NCBI RefSeq assembly: GCF_007115095.1
Contig: NZ_SULH01000004.1
Location: forward strand, 124,001-188,000
Length of the DNA: 64,000 nucleotides
Origin: Levilactobacillus enshiensis
Lineage (GTDB): Bacteria; Bacillota; Bacilli; Lactobacillales; Lactobacillaceae
Reading direction: 5' to 3'
Positions 43,772-51,986 of the stretch are shown piece after piece (positions within the stretch are counted from its first letter, which is position 1; each line of letters starts with the position of its first letter). The notes beneath the pieces are model-generated. The model was not told the DNA's origin and searched no databases. It saw nothing but the letters and a program-made list of their open reading frames with translations. A program made the translations under genes and the position numbers.

Positions 43772-44515
43772 TTACAGAATCATTTTGAGCCCCATGACCA
43801 TGAGTAAAATTCCCATGAAGGGTTTGACGTAGATATTTAATTTTTCCGGATCAATGTGGGCCAGTAGACGTGGCGCGCAAAATGCACCGATCATGGCGCC
43901 AATCATGAGACTCAGGCCAATCGACCAATCGATATTGTGCGCTGACAAGTGAAAGAGTAGGCCAACAAATGTGTTACCGACTAAAACGTAGGAGGAGGTG
44001 GCGGCAGCGGGAATCATATCCAGACCGAGGACTAGGAGACCAGCAATGATGGGACCACCGCCACTCAAACCGGCGACCCCTACCATAATTCCGCTAATAA
44101 TTCCGTATAGAACAGCTTGGACACTTTGGTGCCGAGCGGGCTTATTTTGGTGGACAAAGAAACGTTTGTAAAGAATCTGAACTCCCAGGGTGGTTAAAAT
44201 AATGGCGACTAGCCACGTGTAGATGGTTGTCGGAATGTAGGGGGCAAGCAGGGCCCCGACAATGGTTGCGGGTACTGCTGCCAATAACATCTGGTTACCA
44301 ACTTTAAAGTGAATTTGTCCCGTTCGATAGTGACCATATGCGCCCACGAGCAATGAGGGGAAGGCCGTGACTAACGACGTTGCGGCTGCCACGGCTGGGG
44401 CCAGGTTGAACACGGCGGTCAATAGACCGAGGTAAATTGCGGCACCGCCCCCTCCCGTTGAAATAACCAAGATGCCAACTAAAAATCCGGTAATAAGTAA
44501 AGCTAACCATTCCAT
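43772..44515 (-). CDS. TauE/SafE family permease
   Basis: A 247-residue polytopic membrane protein of the TauE/SafE family, shorter than the paralogue at 5948. The two half-repeats are LVGILVISTGGGGAAIYLGL near the N terminus and GIMVGVAGLSGGGPIIAGLLVLG in the middle. It is expected to move small organic or sulfur anions. The ATG at 44515 follows AAGGAGACGACAG. No DUF1634 partner is present. It is divergent from the interrupted SDR gene. Confidence 0.87.
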   Translation of the reverse strand: MEWLALLITGFLVGILVISTGGGGAAIYLGLLTAVFNLAPAVAAATSLVTAFPSLLVGAYGHYRTGQIHFKVGNQMLLAAVPATIVGALLAPYIPTTIYTWLVAIILTTLGVQILYKRFFVHQNKPARHQSVQAVLYGIISGIMVGVAGLSGGGPIIAGLLVLGLDMIPAAATSSYVLVGNTFVGLLFHLSAHNIDWSIGLSLMIGAMIGAFCAPRLLAHIDPEKLNIYVKPFMGILLMVMGLKMIL

Positions 44516-44677
44516 AAATACTGTCGTCTCCTTAACGTCTAATCATGTTGACTAGTGTACTGTTTCTAGTATGGACCGTCAATTTTTCCTGGTTTGGTGA
44601 GATATTTATTGGTGATTGAAACTTGTTGTATGATGGACGTTAAAGATGATTAGGAGGTATGAATGATGGGATTAGAG

Positions 44678-44900
44678 CGTCAATGACCTCCGAATGAATT
44701 CGGAGGCTTGTCGCTCACGTGTCTGGCGACACAGTAGTCCAACATCCCACTTGGGACTCCTACTCGTAGTGGCAACATCATCGGGTAATTGACAGGTACC
44801 CGTTTAGCTACTAGGTTTACCCGGTAGCTGTTATTTTTTAATTTGGGGACGCTTGACCCCACGCAACCATTCTTCACCTAACAGCCTAATGTTCATGGCC
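44678..44900 (-). ncRNA. predicted omega RNA (reRNA) of the TnpB element
   Basis: TnpB proteins use an RNA made from the 3' part of tnpB and the right end of the element. Here that region is compact and hairpin-rich (GGGTAAACC/GGGTACC arms, CCCAAGTGGG, GTGTCGCCAGACAC and the terminal CCTCCGAATTCATTCGGAGG), on the same strand as tnpB. The guide would begin where the element ends. The exact 5' end is unknown. Confidence 0.5.
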
Positions 44901-46039
44901 CCTAGCCGGTCATCGTTGGAGCGATATTGGCATCGGCAACAGTGATACTCATGAACCTCATGATGCCGATTAGCTTTCTTAATCAAGCCACACTGCGGAC
45001 AACGCTGAGAGGTGAAGACTGGACTGACATTCAAAACTTTACTTTGAACCGCTGCTGCCTTATAGCTTAGAAAAGATTCAAGTTGGAAAAAGGACCAAGA
45101 ACGGTGGCTGTTACGTAAAGCCTTAGACAGATCGTCCGTGTTGAACGTCACATTAGTTAAATCTTCTAAAACAAAGAGCGTACGTGAGCCATAGATACTA
45201 ACGAGTGTCTTAGCTAACCGATGATTCACATCAGTCATCCAGCGGTTCTCTCGTTGTGCCAATTGCTTCAGTTTTTTCTTAGCAGATTTGGTCCCTTTAC
45301 TTTGTAACTGTCGTCGCGTATCTTGAAATTTTTTGCGTTTGCGTAAGATTTTCTTACCATCGAAAAACAGCGTCTTCCCAAGATGGTCATGGATTGTTGC
45401 TAGGAAACGCAATCCCCGGTCAATACCGACGACTTTAGGTGCCTTGGTTGATTCAAAATCAGCGACTTCTTTCGTAACCCCAATGTGTAAGTACCACTTG
45501 CCTCGAGCATGAATCAGTTTAGCCGTTCCCATCTTCCAGCCGTTCTGAAAGTATTGTTCGAAGCCTTTGCTGGTAAAGCTCATCTTGGTTCTTTTACCCA
45601 AGGTCGTGAGTGAAATTTTGGTCAGTCCGTTGACAAAAGAATAATTGCTTTGGCGGACCAAATCTGCTTGGGGCCGCGAAAAATGGATAGGCTTGAACAA
45701 CCAGGTCAGGTCCTTGGGAGTTTGAATCCATTTCTTAGTCTCATCTTGGTAACGGAAAGGATGTTGTCTCATCTGCTCTAAGACGGTCTTGTAACGCGCG
45801 ACAACGGTCCGGAAGACTGACTGGATCAATTGACTGTTCAAAGGAGATTCTTGCCGGAGCTTTTGATACAGGGCATGATTGATTTTTAAACAGTTCATTG
45901 GAAACCCATGGTTAAAGACCCATTCACTAACAACGTTGGCTAATCGCTGATACTCTTGGCTTTCATCTGAGAGTTGAATGGCTTGAATCTCGCTAGGATA
46001 GAGTCTGAGTTTTGCTGTTCGACCTAATGTTGTCATCAT
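44831..46039 (-). CDS. tnpB: TnpB RNA-guided nuclease (IS605 OrfB)
   Basis: A 402-residue TnpB with all catalytic parts visible: RuvC Asp207 (VVGIDRGL), Glu292 (FVLEDLTN) and Asp377 (NDDRLGAMNI), and a zinc ribbon with Cys347/Cys350 (CPQC) and Cys367/Cys370 (CCRC). The start is ATG-ATG behind GGGGAGG (46039 or 46036). TnpB cuts DNA next to a short transposon-associated motif using the omega RNA and promotes retention of the element; it is an ancestor of Cas12. The coding sequence appears intact. Codon use is slightly more AT-rich than the surrounding genes, consistent with a mobile origin. Confidence 0.93.
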   Translation of the reverse strand: MMTTLGRTAKLRLYPSEIQAIQLSDESQEYQRLANVVSEWVFNHGFPMNCLKINHALYQKLRQESPLNSQLIQSVFRTVVARYKTVLEQMRQHPFRYQDETKKWIQTPKDLTWLFKPIHFSRPQADLVRQSNYSFVNGLTKISLTTLGKRTKMSFTSKGFEQYFQNGWKMGTAKLIHARGKWYLHIGVTKEVADFESTKAPKVVGIDRGLRFLATIHDHLGKTLFFDGKKILRKRKKFQDTRRQLQSKGTKSAKKKLKQLAQRENRWMTDVNHRLAKTLVSIYGSRTLFVLEDLTNVTFNTDDLSKALRNSHRSWSFFQLESFLSYKAAAVQSKVLNVSPVFTSQRCPQCGLIKKANRHHEVHEYHCCRCQYRSNDDRLGAMNIRLLGEEWLRGVKRPQIKK

Positions 46040-47025
46040 GTACCTCCCCTGAAGATTGGATTCAGTATAGCACATTTTAATCATCGATAGGGGAACGTAT
46101 GTTTCAGAAATGATTAAGCTTTCGCATTCATCCTTTGATTAAAATCAAAGGTTTTCTGCTGAAGTTATATAAACGAGTCTTAATTGTAGGTGGGACTTTC
46201 GGATTTGGTCAGACAGTCGTGGCATGAGTTTTAGCAAGTGGTGCTGATGTACACGTCATTGGCCACAACCAGGCACGTGTTGCGCGGGCAGTTACGCAAT
46301 TGAAGACCCCGGGATCAATGGTCGTTGGTACGGCGTTGGATGCAGAAGATACACAAGAACTGACCGCTTTTTTTACGCAAACCGGTTCGTTTGACCACAT
46401 TCTATCGTTTCTCGGCGGTGCAATGGGTGGCGGTTTTCTGGATAATTCGGTGGCGGCGATTTGCCAGGCAATCGAGGACAAGTTTTTTGAGAATCTTCAG
46501 TTGGCCAAACTTGCTGCGACGCATCTAAATGCGCATGGCTCATTGATCTTTACCTCTGGCGCCGGTGGTCACCCATACGATGCATCTGGGGCCATAGTTG
46601 GCAATCAAGCCATCAATACCATGGTTACCGGATTGGCTGTCGAAATGGCACCGACGTTACGGGTCAATGCGGTAGCACCAACTTGGACGCCAACGGGCTT
46701 GTGGCGGCAACTGACCCCTGCGCAGCTTGCCAAGCAAGCTACCACCTTTGCGCAGGGCGTGCCCCTGAACCGAGTGGCGACGACGGAAGAGGTTGCATCG
46801 GCTTATCTCTTTTTGATGCAAAATGCGTTCGTTACGGGCCAGGTCCTGCACGTTGACGGCGGTGTTGATCTGGGTACTAAGTAGACGCCCAATCTGGTGA
46901 TTGCAACGGTTGATAAGTTGTGTGGTTTTAAGATCGTGAAGATAAAATGCGTACACCGATGCGCATTAAAAAGGTAGCGGGAAATGAAACTAAACCGTCA
47001 TTTAAAGAATCGCCACTCAGACGTA

Positions 47026-47082
47026 AGAATAGCCAGTAAAGCGGACAAAATTCCCGGCTTTACTGGCTATTTACGATATATC
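47026..47082. terminator. terminator between convergent genes
   Basis: AATAGCCAGTAAAGC pairs with GCTTTACTGGCTATT across a 20-base loop, between the SDR pseudogene and the LacI gene. Confidence 0.7.
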
Positions 47083-47170
47083 TTGGATTTCAATTTTTAA
47101 ATTTCTGACTTTATCCTCGCGCCTGATCGGGTCAACTTTTTTCCAGGTGGGCTTAAGGCAATCATTCCCC

Positions 47171-48181
47171 CTAGTTCACTAAGGATTGTTTCACTTGAAA
47201 ATCACTGGGAACGGTTAAGGAATCGCTGGGTAAGCTTGTATCGGCAAGCAGGGCCAATAGGGCTTTGGCGGCCCTTTTCCCTAGCTCTTGGGGGTTTTGC
47301 TGAATAGTGGTAATTTGGGGCTGTACCAAGGTCGACCAGTCCCAATCGTCAAAGGCAGCCAGACCAACCTGATCGGGGTACGTGATGTGATATTGTGACA
47401 AGGTCCGAACAACCTGCATTAACAGGGTTCCCTTGAGCACGTAGAAAGCGGTTTTTACGTCTAGGTCGTCACTGGCACGCATAATTTCCGCGTAGATTTG
47501 CGCGTTAGTGGTTTGCTTATCAACGGTGATTAATTTTAAGTCGAGGGACTTTTTTTGACACGTTTCTTTAACGGCCTGATACCGTTCATAACGGGCTGAG
47601 TTGCCATCGATAGCTTCACTGACAACTGCCAAGCGTTGGTAACCCAAGCGTGAAATGTACTCGCTGATCATCTTGGAGTAGGCGTAGTTATCCGTGGTCA
47701 CTTCAGTCCACACTTGGGGTTGAATCTTACGGTCGACAATGATAGTGGGGGTATTACTGTCTTTAAGAAATTGGTAGTCTGCGGCACTTTGGCTCATGGG
47801 CTGCAAGATAATACCATCGACTTGTAAGCCCAATAGGCGTTCAATTTCGGTGCGCTCGCGTTCTAGTGAGTTATCCGAATTCGTTAGGAGAATTTGGTAA
47901 TTTTCGTTTTCGAGAATGGTATCAGCACCCTTGAAAAGAATCGACGAAAAGATGTTTTCAATATCTGCCACGACCATGCCGATGATAAAAGTCCGTTTTT
48001 GAATCAAAGACTTGGCCTGCGTATTGACGTGATAATTATTTTCGCGAATGACCCGTTCGATGGTCTGACGAGTGGTGGCCGACATTTTACCATAGTGCCC
48101 ATTGAGGTAACGGGAGACGGTTGCAATGGAGACGCCGGCAATCTTAGCCACGTCCTTGATGGTGGTTGGTTTATTTTTCAT
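47171..48181 (-). CDS. LacI family regulator of the sugar-acid island
   Basis: A 336-residue LacI/GalR repressor with helix-turn-helix TIKDVAKIAGVSIATVSRYLNG (residues 7-28). Its continuation (NYHVNTQAKSLIQKRTFIIGMVVADIENIFSS) resembles KdgR-type regulators of keto-sugar-acid genes. ATG at 48181 is chosen; an in-frame ATG at 48199 with GGTGGAAG before it is equally possible. It lies at the edge of a cluster whose central promoter region carries two LacI-type palindromes (50854 and 50974), so it is the obvious candidate to bind them. The effector is unknown. Confidence 0.87.
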   Translation of the reverse strand: MKNKPTTIKDVAKIAGVSIATVSRYLNGHYGKMSATTRQTIERVIRENNYHVNTQAKSLIQKRTFIIGMVVADIENIFSSILFKGADTILENENYQILLTNSDNSLERERTEIERLLGLQVDGIILQPMSQSAADYQFLKDSNTPTIIVDRKIQPQVWTEVTTDNYAYSKMISEYISRLGYQRLAVVSEAIDGNSARYERYQAVKETCQKKSLDLKLITVDKQTTNAQIYAEIMRASDDLDVKTAFYVLKGTLLMQVVRTLSQYHITYPDQVGLAAFDDWDWSTLVQPQITTIQQNPQELGKRAAKALLALLADTSLPSDSLTVPSDFQVKQSLVN

Positions 48182-48310
48182 GACTTCACTTTCTCTCATT
48201 TTGAGTCTTCCACCAATTATACCTTAGATTGGCGTCGGGTGCTGTCTCGGTCTGTCGTACCTAAAAAGGCGCCGGCTTCTAAGAAACAGAATGGCCAGCG
48301 TCTGGTGGGA

Positions 48311-49327
48311 CTAGTTAGAAATGAACTTGATGCATACGGGCTCGGGAACCCCCAGCGATTCTGGGGTGGCTGACAGTTGACCAGTAGTTGCATCAATTTG
48401 AAAGGCTGTGAGGCGACTTGATTTCTGGTTCGCGACGACTAGGTAGTCGTCGTTAGGACTCAGACAAAAATCACGTGGGAAGTCTCCCCGACTAGCGACG
48501 TGCTGAATGGTCGTGAGTTGGCGATGCTGTGGGAATCCGTCAATTCGATAAACGGTGAGGGAGTTGTGTCCTCGGTTGGAGACGTAGAGGTAGTGACCAT
48601 TGTGAGCGAGGTGAATGGCACCACCACCATTTTGCCCGGTCCAATCAACGGGAAGGGTCGCGACTAGCTGGGTCTGCTGAAAGGTTCCGGTAGCCGAATC
48701 GTAATTCAGAACGGCAACGGCACTAGCCAATTCACCTAGCACATAGATACAGTGGCCGGCCGGATCAAAGCGGAGATGGCGGGGACCAAATCCGGGTCGA
48801 AAGTGGTATGTTGCCATTAGTCGTTGCAGGTGTCCGTTAGCACTGACTGCAAAGGTGAAGAGGCAGTCCGTACCCAGATCTAATACCAATAAGTGGCCAT
48901 CTGGCGTCAAGCAGGTAAAGTGGACGTGAGAAGTGTTTTGTTGTGGTAGTGGTCCCTGGCCCACGTTAACGAAGGTGTCCGTTTGTTGAAGGGAACCGGC
49001 GGCCGTAAACGCATAGATTGTGGTGAATCCGCCTTGATAGTTACTAGCGAAAAGAAAATGATGGGCATTATCCACGGTGAGGTGGACGGGGGCGGGGCTG
49101 AATGAGAGGTAGTCCTGACAGGGAAGCAACTGATCTTGCGTGAGCTTGAAGGTCGAAATGCCCCCAGATTTTCCGGATTGATTAGCGGCAAAGAGAACGC
49201 CATCCTGGGAATAGTTAAAATAAGTCGGCTGAGAGGTGTTTGCAAGTAAGGTTGCCGCTGCAAACTTGCCCGTCGTTAAGTCGGTCTGGTAGATGCCTTG
49301 AGTATAAGTGCTAACGATAATTTTCAT
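48311..49327 (-). CDS. lactonase, seven-bladed beta-propeller family
   Basis: A 338-residue protein of the 6-phosphogluconolactonase (YkgB/Pgl) lactonase family, a cytoplasmic seven-bladed propeller that opens sugar or sugar-acid lactones. Blade motifs are regular: VHLTVDNAHHFLFASNY, FGPRHLRFDPAGHCIYVLGE, IHLAHNGHYLYVSNRG and FPRDFCLSPNDDYLVVANQ. The sequence starts at ATG 49327, about eight bases after AAGAAG. It lies in a cluster with a carboxylate permease and sugar-acid type dehydrogenases, so an aldono- or keto-lactone is a fair guess rather than phosphogluconolactone itself. Confidence 0.85.
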   Translation of the reverse strand: MKIIVSTYTQGIYQTDLTTGKFAAATLLANTSQPTYFNYSQDGVLFAANQSGKSGGISTFKLTQDQLLPCQDYLSFSPAPVHLTVDNAHHFLFASNYQGGFTTIYAFTAAGSLQQTDTFVNVGQGPLPQQNTSHVHFTCLTPDGHLLVLDLGTDCLFTFAVSANGHLQRLMATYHFRPGFGPRHLRFDPAGHCIYVLGELASAVAVLNYDSATGTFQQTQLVATLPVDWTGQNGGGAIHLAHNGHYLYVSNRGHNSLTVYRIDGFPQHRQLTTIQHVASRGDFPRDFCLSPNDDYLVVANQKSSRLTAFQIDATTGQLSATPESLGVPEPVCIKFISN

Positions 49328-49404
49328 GTGAACAACTTCTTTCTGACGTATAGGGTGAGCTGATGATTATTTGAGGAATGATTAACTAAAAGCTATAAGT
49401 TGAA

Positions 49405-49428
49405 AAAATAGCTATCATGCTATGATTT
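49405..49428 (-). terminator. short terminator between permease and lactonase genes
   Basis: On the minus strand ATAGC ATGATA GCTAT is followed by TTTTTTC. The stem is only five pairs, so the call is tentative. Confidence 0.45.
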
Positions 49429-49532
49429 TACGGATAGTGGCCGTCTAGTAATAGAAGTAACGTTGATGAACCCGCTGACTTACAAGTCGTTAAATTTGAT
49501 GGACGCACGGCTACCTAGAAATCAGGTATAAA

Positions 49533-50813
49533 TTAATTAAACATGACGGCGGCTATTAGCAGATTAATGATGCTGGCAAGCCAGCCGTAGGGTACCCCAG
49601 TTATTAAGAACTTTTTCACATTCAACTTGACGTGTTCAACGACCCAGAGGTTCCAGGACTGTGTGATACAAGTAGAAATCGCAATGGAGACGCCGGGAAC
49701 AAGGATGGCCGCGAAAGCGAAATACTGGTTGAAGAAACCAGTTGCCGCAAGCACGGCTGCCGTTGCTGAACCGGCACCCCAGACCATTAGTGGCCCCCGA
49801 AACAAGGCAAGCGGTGCTAAGATGCCAAAGACAATGGCTAGTACCATGGGACTGTGGGGAACGATGGCTTGCAAGAGCGTGCTGAACCGGGCCGTATTTT
49901 TAACGGCTGCGGCACTAAACATAGTTAAAAATAGCAACATGACAATCAGACCAGAAATATCGGAGACCGCCTTTTGGATGGTATCGTTAATGATGGCGAG
50001 TGCCCCCGTATAACTCTTAAGGTGCCCAGTGACGAGGAGAACGAGAAAAATCGAGATCATGAGGGCGGGAATCGGTTGCCATTTGAAGGCTAAGTTCATA
50101 AAGACTGGAAAAATAGGGAGAATGTAAGCAACTTTAGGAATTGTGGGGCGGTCAACCTCAGGAGTTGCCGCTTGATTGGGTGCTTGCTCGTTCTTGTGAA
50201 TCGATTTGGCATGCAGCAAAACTAATAAAACGACGACTAACATTTGAACGGCCATTGCGCTGAAGCCATAAACTAAGTATTTTGGACCGTAGACAACTTT
50301 AGGGAAGAATAACTGCAATTGCTTAATAATGACGATGTTGACATACATGGGTGCACCAATTGACATGACAAATGCAACCACGGCAACATTTTTAGAGAGG
50401 CCCAAGGATTGTAGAATGGGGAGCAAGATGACAGCGATAGCAATCACCGCACCAACACCATAGGAACTGGTAAAAATAAATGAAGTCACAAAGCAAATCA
50501 AGATAGTGGCTAAAATGGGCCGTTTATAACTAATCTTAACGGTCTGTTCACTGATCTCACCGGCAATGCCAGTGTCAACTAAAACGCGACCAAACCAGGA
50601 ACCAAAGACGATGACCATGATTGTGGACCCGTAATCTAGAGCTGGCTGCGAAAAAATGTCGTTGATGGCGACCTTATAGGGGATGCCACCAATGACGGTC
50701 CAAAGAATTGCCATCACTAGGAAGCCAAGCATGATGTTGCCGCCCCGCATGACAAAAGCGATAAAACCAATAAAGGTGAGAATAAGTAGAATTCCGATAA
50801 TTGTGTTGGCCAT
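49533..50813 (-). CDS. GntP/ion-transporter-superfamily carboxylate permease
   Basis: A 426-residue polytopic membrane protein with about eleven helices. Segments such as VIFGSWFGRVLVDTGIAGEIS, SSYGVGAVIAIAVILLPIL and the C-terminal FAAILVPGVSIAISTCITQSWNLW give the two inverted halves of the ion transporter superfamily (GntP/CitM/ArsB relatives), which move gluconate, citrate or similar acids with protons or sodium. Its divergent promoter region shares LacI-type operators with the isomerase gene at 51034. Gluconate or another sugar acid is the likely substrate by context. The ATG at 50813 follows a weak GAGGCG. Confidence 0.75.
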   Translation of the reverse strand: MANTIIGILLILTFIGFIAFVMRGGNIMLGFLVMAILWTVIGGIPYKVAINDIFSQPALDYGSTIMVIVFGSWFGRVLVDTGIAGEISEQTVKISYKRPILATILICFVTSFIFTSSYGVGAVIAIAVILLPILQSLGLSKNVAVVAFVMSIGAPMYVNIVIIKQLQLFFPKVVYGPKYLVYGFSAMAVQMLVVVLLVLLHAKSIHKNEQAPNQAATPEVDRPTIPKVAYILPIFPVFMNLAFKWQPIPALMISIFLVLLVTGHLKSYTGALAIINDTIQKAVSDISGLIVMLLFLTMFSAAAVKNTARFSTLLQAIVPHSPMVLAIVFGILAPLALFRGPLMVWGAGSATAAVLAATGFFNQYFAFAAILVPGVSIAISTCITQSWNLWVVEHVKLNVKKFLITGVPYGWLASIINLLIAAVMFN

Positions 50814-50853
50814 GAGCTAACGCCTCGTTTCAAGTTTTATAAAATAAAGTTTA

Positions 50854-50867
50854 GGAAAACGTTTACC
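50854..50867. promoter_or_regulatory. LacI-type operator 1 of the sugar-acid island
   Basis: GGAAAACGTTTACC is a palindrome with one mismatch (compare GGTAAACGTTTACC), 41 bases upstream of the permease start codon. Confidence 0.65.
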
Positions 50868-50870
50868 TTT

Positions 50871-50884
50871 TGAAAACGCTTATA
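50871..50884. promoter_or_regulatory. candidate cre site in the divergent promoter region
   Basis: TGAAAACGCTTATA matches cre at 13 of 14 positions and lies between the two LacI-type operators. Confidence 0.55.
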
Positions 50885-50938
50885 TTAAACCATGGAATTT
50901 GCTCAATGTCAAACAAAAATATTAAATCGCCATCGCTA

Positions 50939-50992
50939 TTGACATTATCAGGATTTGTAATAGTATATGCGTTGGGAAAACGTTTACCCAAC
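50939..50992 (+). promoter_or_regulatory. promoter and LacI-type operator 2
   Basis: TTGACA (50939-50944) is a consensus -35 box, with AGTATA or GTATAT 17-18 bases on. GTTGGGAAAACGTTTACCCA, extended by AC to 50992, is a 22-base palindrome with one mismatched pair. It shares the core of operator 1 and lies over the expected transcription start of the isomerase gene. Confidence 0.7.
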
Positions 50993-51033
50993 GGGGGTAA
51001 CGTTGAAAAGCCATTTTTTGAAGGAGTGATCGG

Positions 51034-51783
51034 ATGTTTGATCGTAATCGCTTAGTGTTAAATACATTGGTTTCACAGCAACAGCAGCAACAAGGCCAGT
51101 CCCAATTGAAGTTGGTCACAGACTTGCTAACAACGGGGATTCGCAACATTGAGCTCCGTCGCGAATATAATGCGCAAGGCGTGAGTGAGCTTCACCGGTT
51201 GAATCAATTACGACTGGCTAATCGGCTGATTTACTTCTATTCCGTGCCAGACAATCTCTTTGTTGATCACCGCTTAAATCAGCACCTATTACAGTACATT
51301 AGCGAGGCCCAACTCTTGGGGGCAAGCTATCTTAAAATGACATTGGGTGATTTTGAACAGACCACCTCTGCAACTCAAATTCCAGAATTGCTAGCTCTGT
51401 TGCCTAACGGTATGGAGCTGAACATCGAAAATGACCAAACCAGTGCCAACAGTGACGTTGCTAAGCTCATGGCGTTCTTCGATTTATTTGATCAGTACGA
51501 CCGCCGTGTGGGATTCGTCAATGATTTGGGGAATTGGATCTTTACGGATCAAGATGCACTAACGACAACGGCTAAGCTGGTGAAGGATACGCGTTTTGTT
51601 CACCTTAAAAGCTATGTTTTGCAGAACACGACGCCCACCACGGTGTCCTTTACTCAGGGAGCGCTGGATTGGCAAACGTTACTCGCTAAGTTCAGTACGA
51701 CAATTCCTGTCGCACTAGAATATCCAACCAATGCCGCTGATCTTCAACGGGATATGACCACACTGTTCACGTCAGGCGATTAG
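51034..51783 (+). CDS. TIM-barrel sugar isomerase/epimerase-like protein
   Basis: A 249-residue protein that reads as a xylose-isomerase-like TIM barrel (AP endonuclease 2 superfamily). It shows strand-like blocks with acidic ends: IRNIELRREYNA, GASYLKMTLGDFE, GMELNIENDQT, VGFVNDLGNW, RFVHLKSYV and IPVALEYPT. These Glu, Asp and His residues are plausible metal ligands. GAAGGAG precedes the ATG by eight bases. It is the first gene of the plus-strand arm of the sugar-acid island. A keto-acid or hydroxypyruvate isomerase is possible; substrate unknown. Confidence 0.72.
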   Translation: MFDRNRLVLNTLVSQQQQQQGQSQLKLVTDLLTTGIRNIELRREYNAQGVSELHRLNQLRLANRLIYFYSVPDNLFVDHRLNQHLLQYISEAQLLGASYLKMTLGDFEQTTSATQIPELLALLPNGMELNIENDQTSANSDVAKLMAFFDLFDQYDRRVGFVNDLGNWIFTDQDALTTTAKLVKDTRFVHLKSYVLQNTTPTTVSFTQGALDWQTLLAKFSTTIPVALEYPTNAADLQRDMTTLFTSGD

Positions 51784-51786
51784 TGA

Positions 51787-51959
51787 CTAAAGGGTGAAAG
51801 ATGAAATTCAGACCTCATCCTAATTTTGTTGGGTATTCATGCCATTTTTACCCATATCTGCCGGCCGGTAAGGTGAAGGTACCACCAAGTTGCCTAGTTT
51901 TAGTCTCACTATTGTTGCTAGAACAGGTATGGGCCGTACTTTGGAACTTTCAACTTTAG
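51787..51959 (-). repeat. 173-base internal-deletion element with intact terminal repeats
   Basis: The termini CTAAAGGGTGAAAG (51787-51800) and CTTTCAACTTTAG (51947-51959) are clear inverted repeats. About 50 bases of the family's right end are joined to about 110 bases of its left end (CATATCTGCCGGCCGGTAAGG, AGTTGCCTAGTTTTAGTC, TTGGAAC). All of module B and most of module A are missing. It separates two genes of the sugar-acid island. Confidence 0.8.
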
Positions 51960-51986
51960 TTAGTAAGTAAAGAAGGAGATTTTAAT

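Larger units (their letters stand above)
44678..46170 (-). mobile_element. IS605-type element carrying only tnpB
   Basis: About 1.49 kb inserted near the start of an SDR gene. The right end (left on this strand) has the hairpin CCTCCGAATTCATTCGGAGG then TCATTGA; the left end has CCTTTGAT/ATCAAAGG (46131-46150). There are no terminal inverted repeats or target duplication, as expected for this class. No tnpA is present, so mobility would need a transposase in trans. Edges could shift by up to about five bases. Confidence 0.8.
44663..46884 (+). pseudogene. SDR oxidoreductase gene interrupted by a TnpB element and a stop codon
   Basis: The first codons (ATG ATG GGA TTA GAG) lie at 44663-44677 behind AGGAGG. 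The reading frame resumes at about 46171 as (K)RVLIVGGTFGFGQTVVA, a Rossmann nucleotide-binding start, and continues to 46884 through NAVAPTWTPTG and the terminal VLHVDGGVDLG. Removing the insertion restores an open frame of about 240 codons, except for an in-frame TGA at 46225-46227. The catalytic Tyr-x-x-x-Lys is not obvious, so it is an atypical SDR. The gene has two lesions and is very probably dead. The segment from 46300 could still be translated as a truncated product. Confidence 0.8.
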
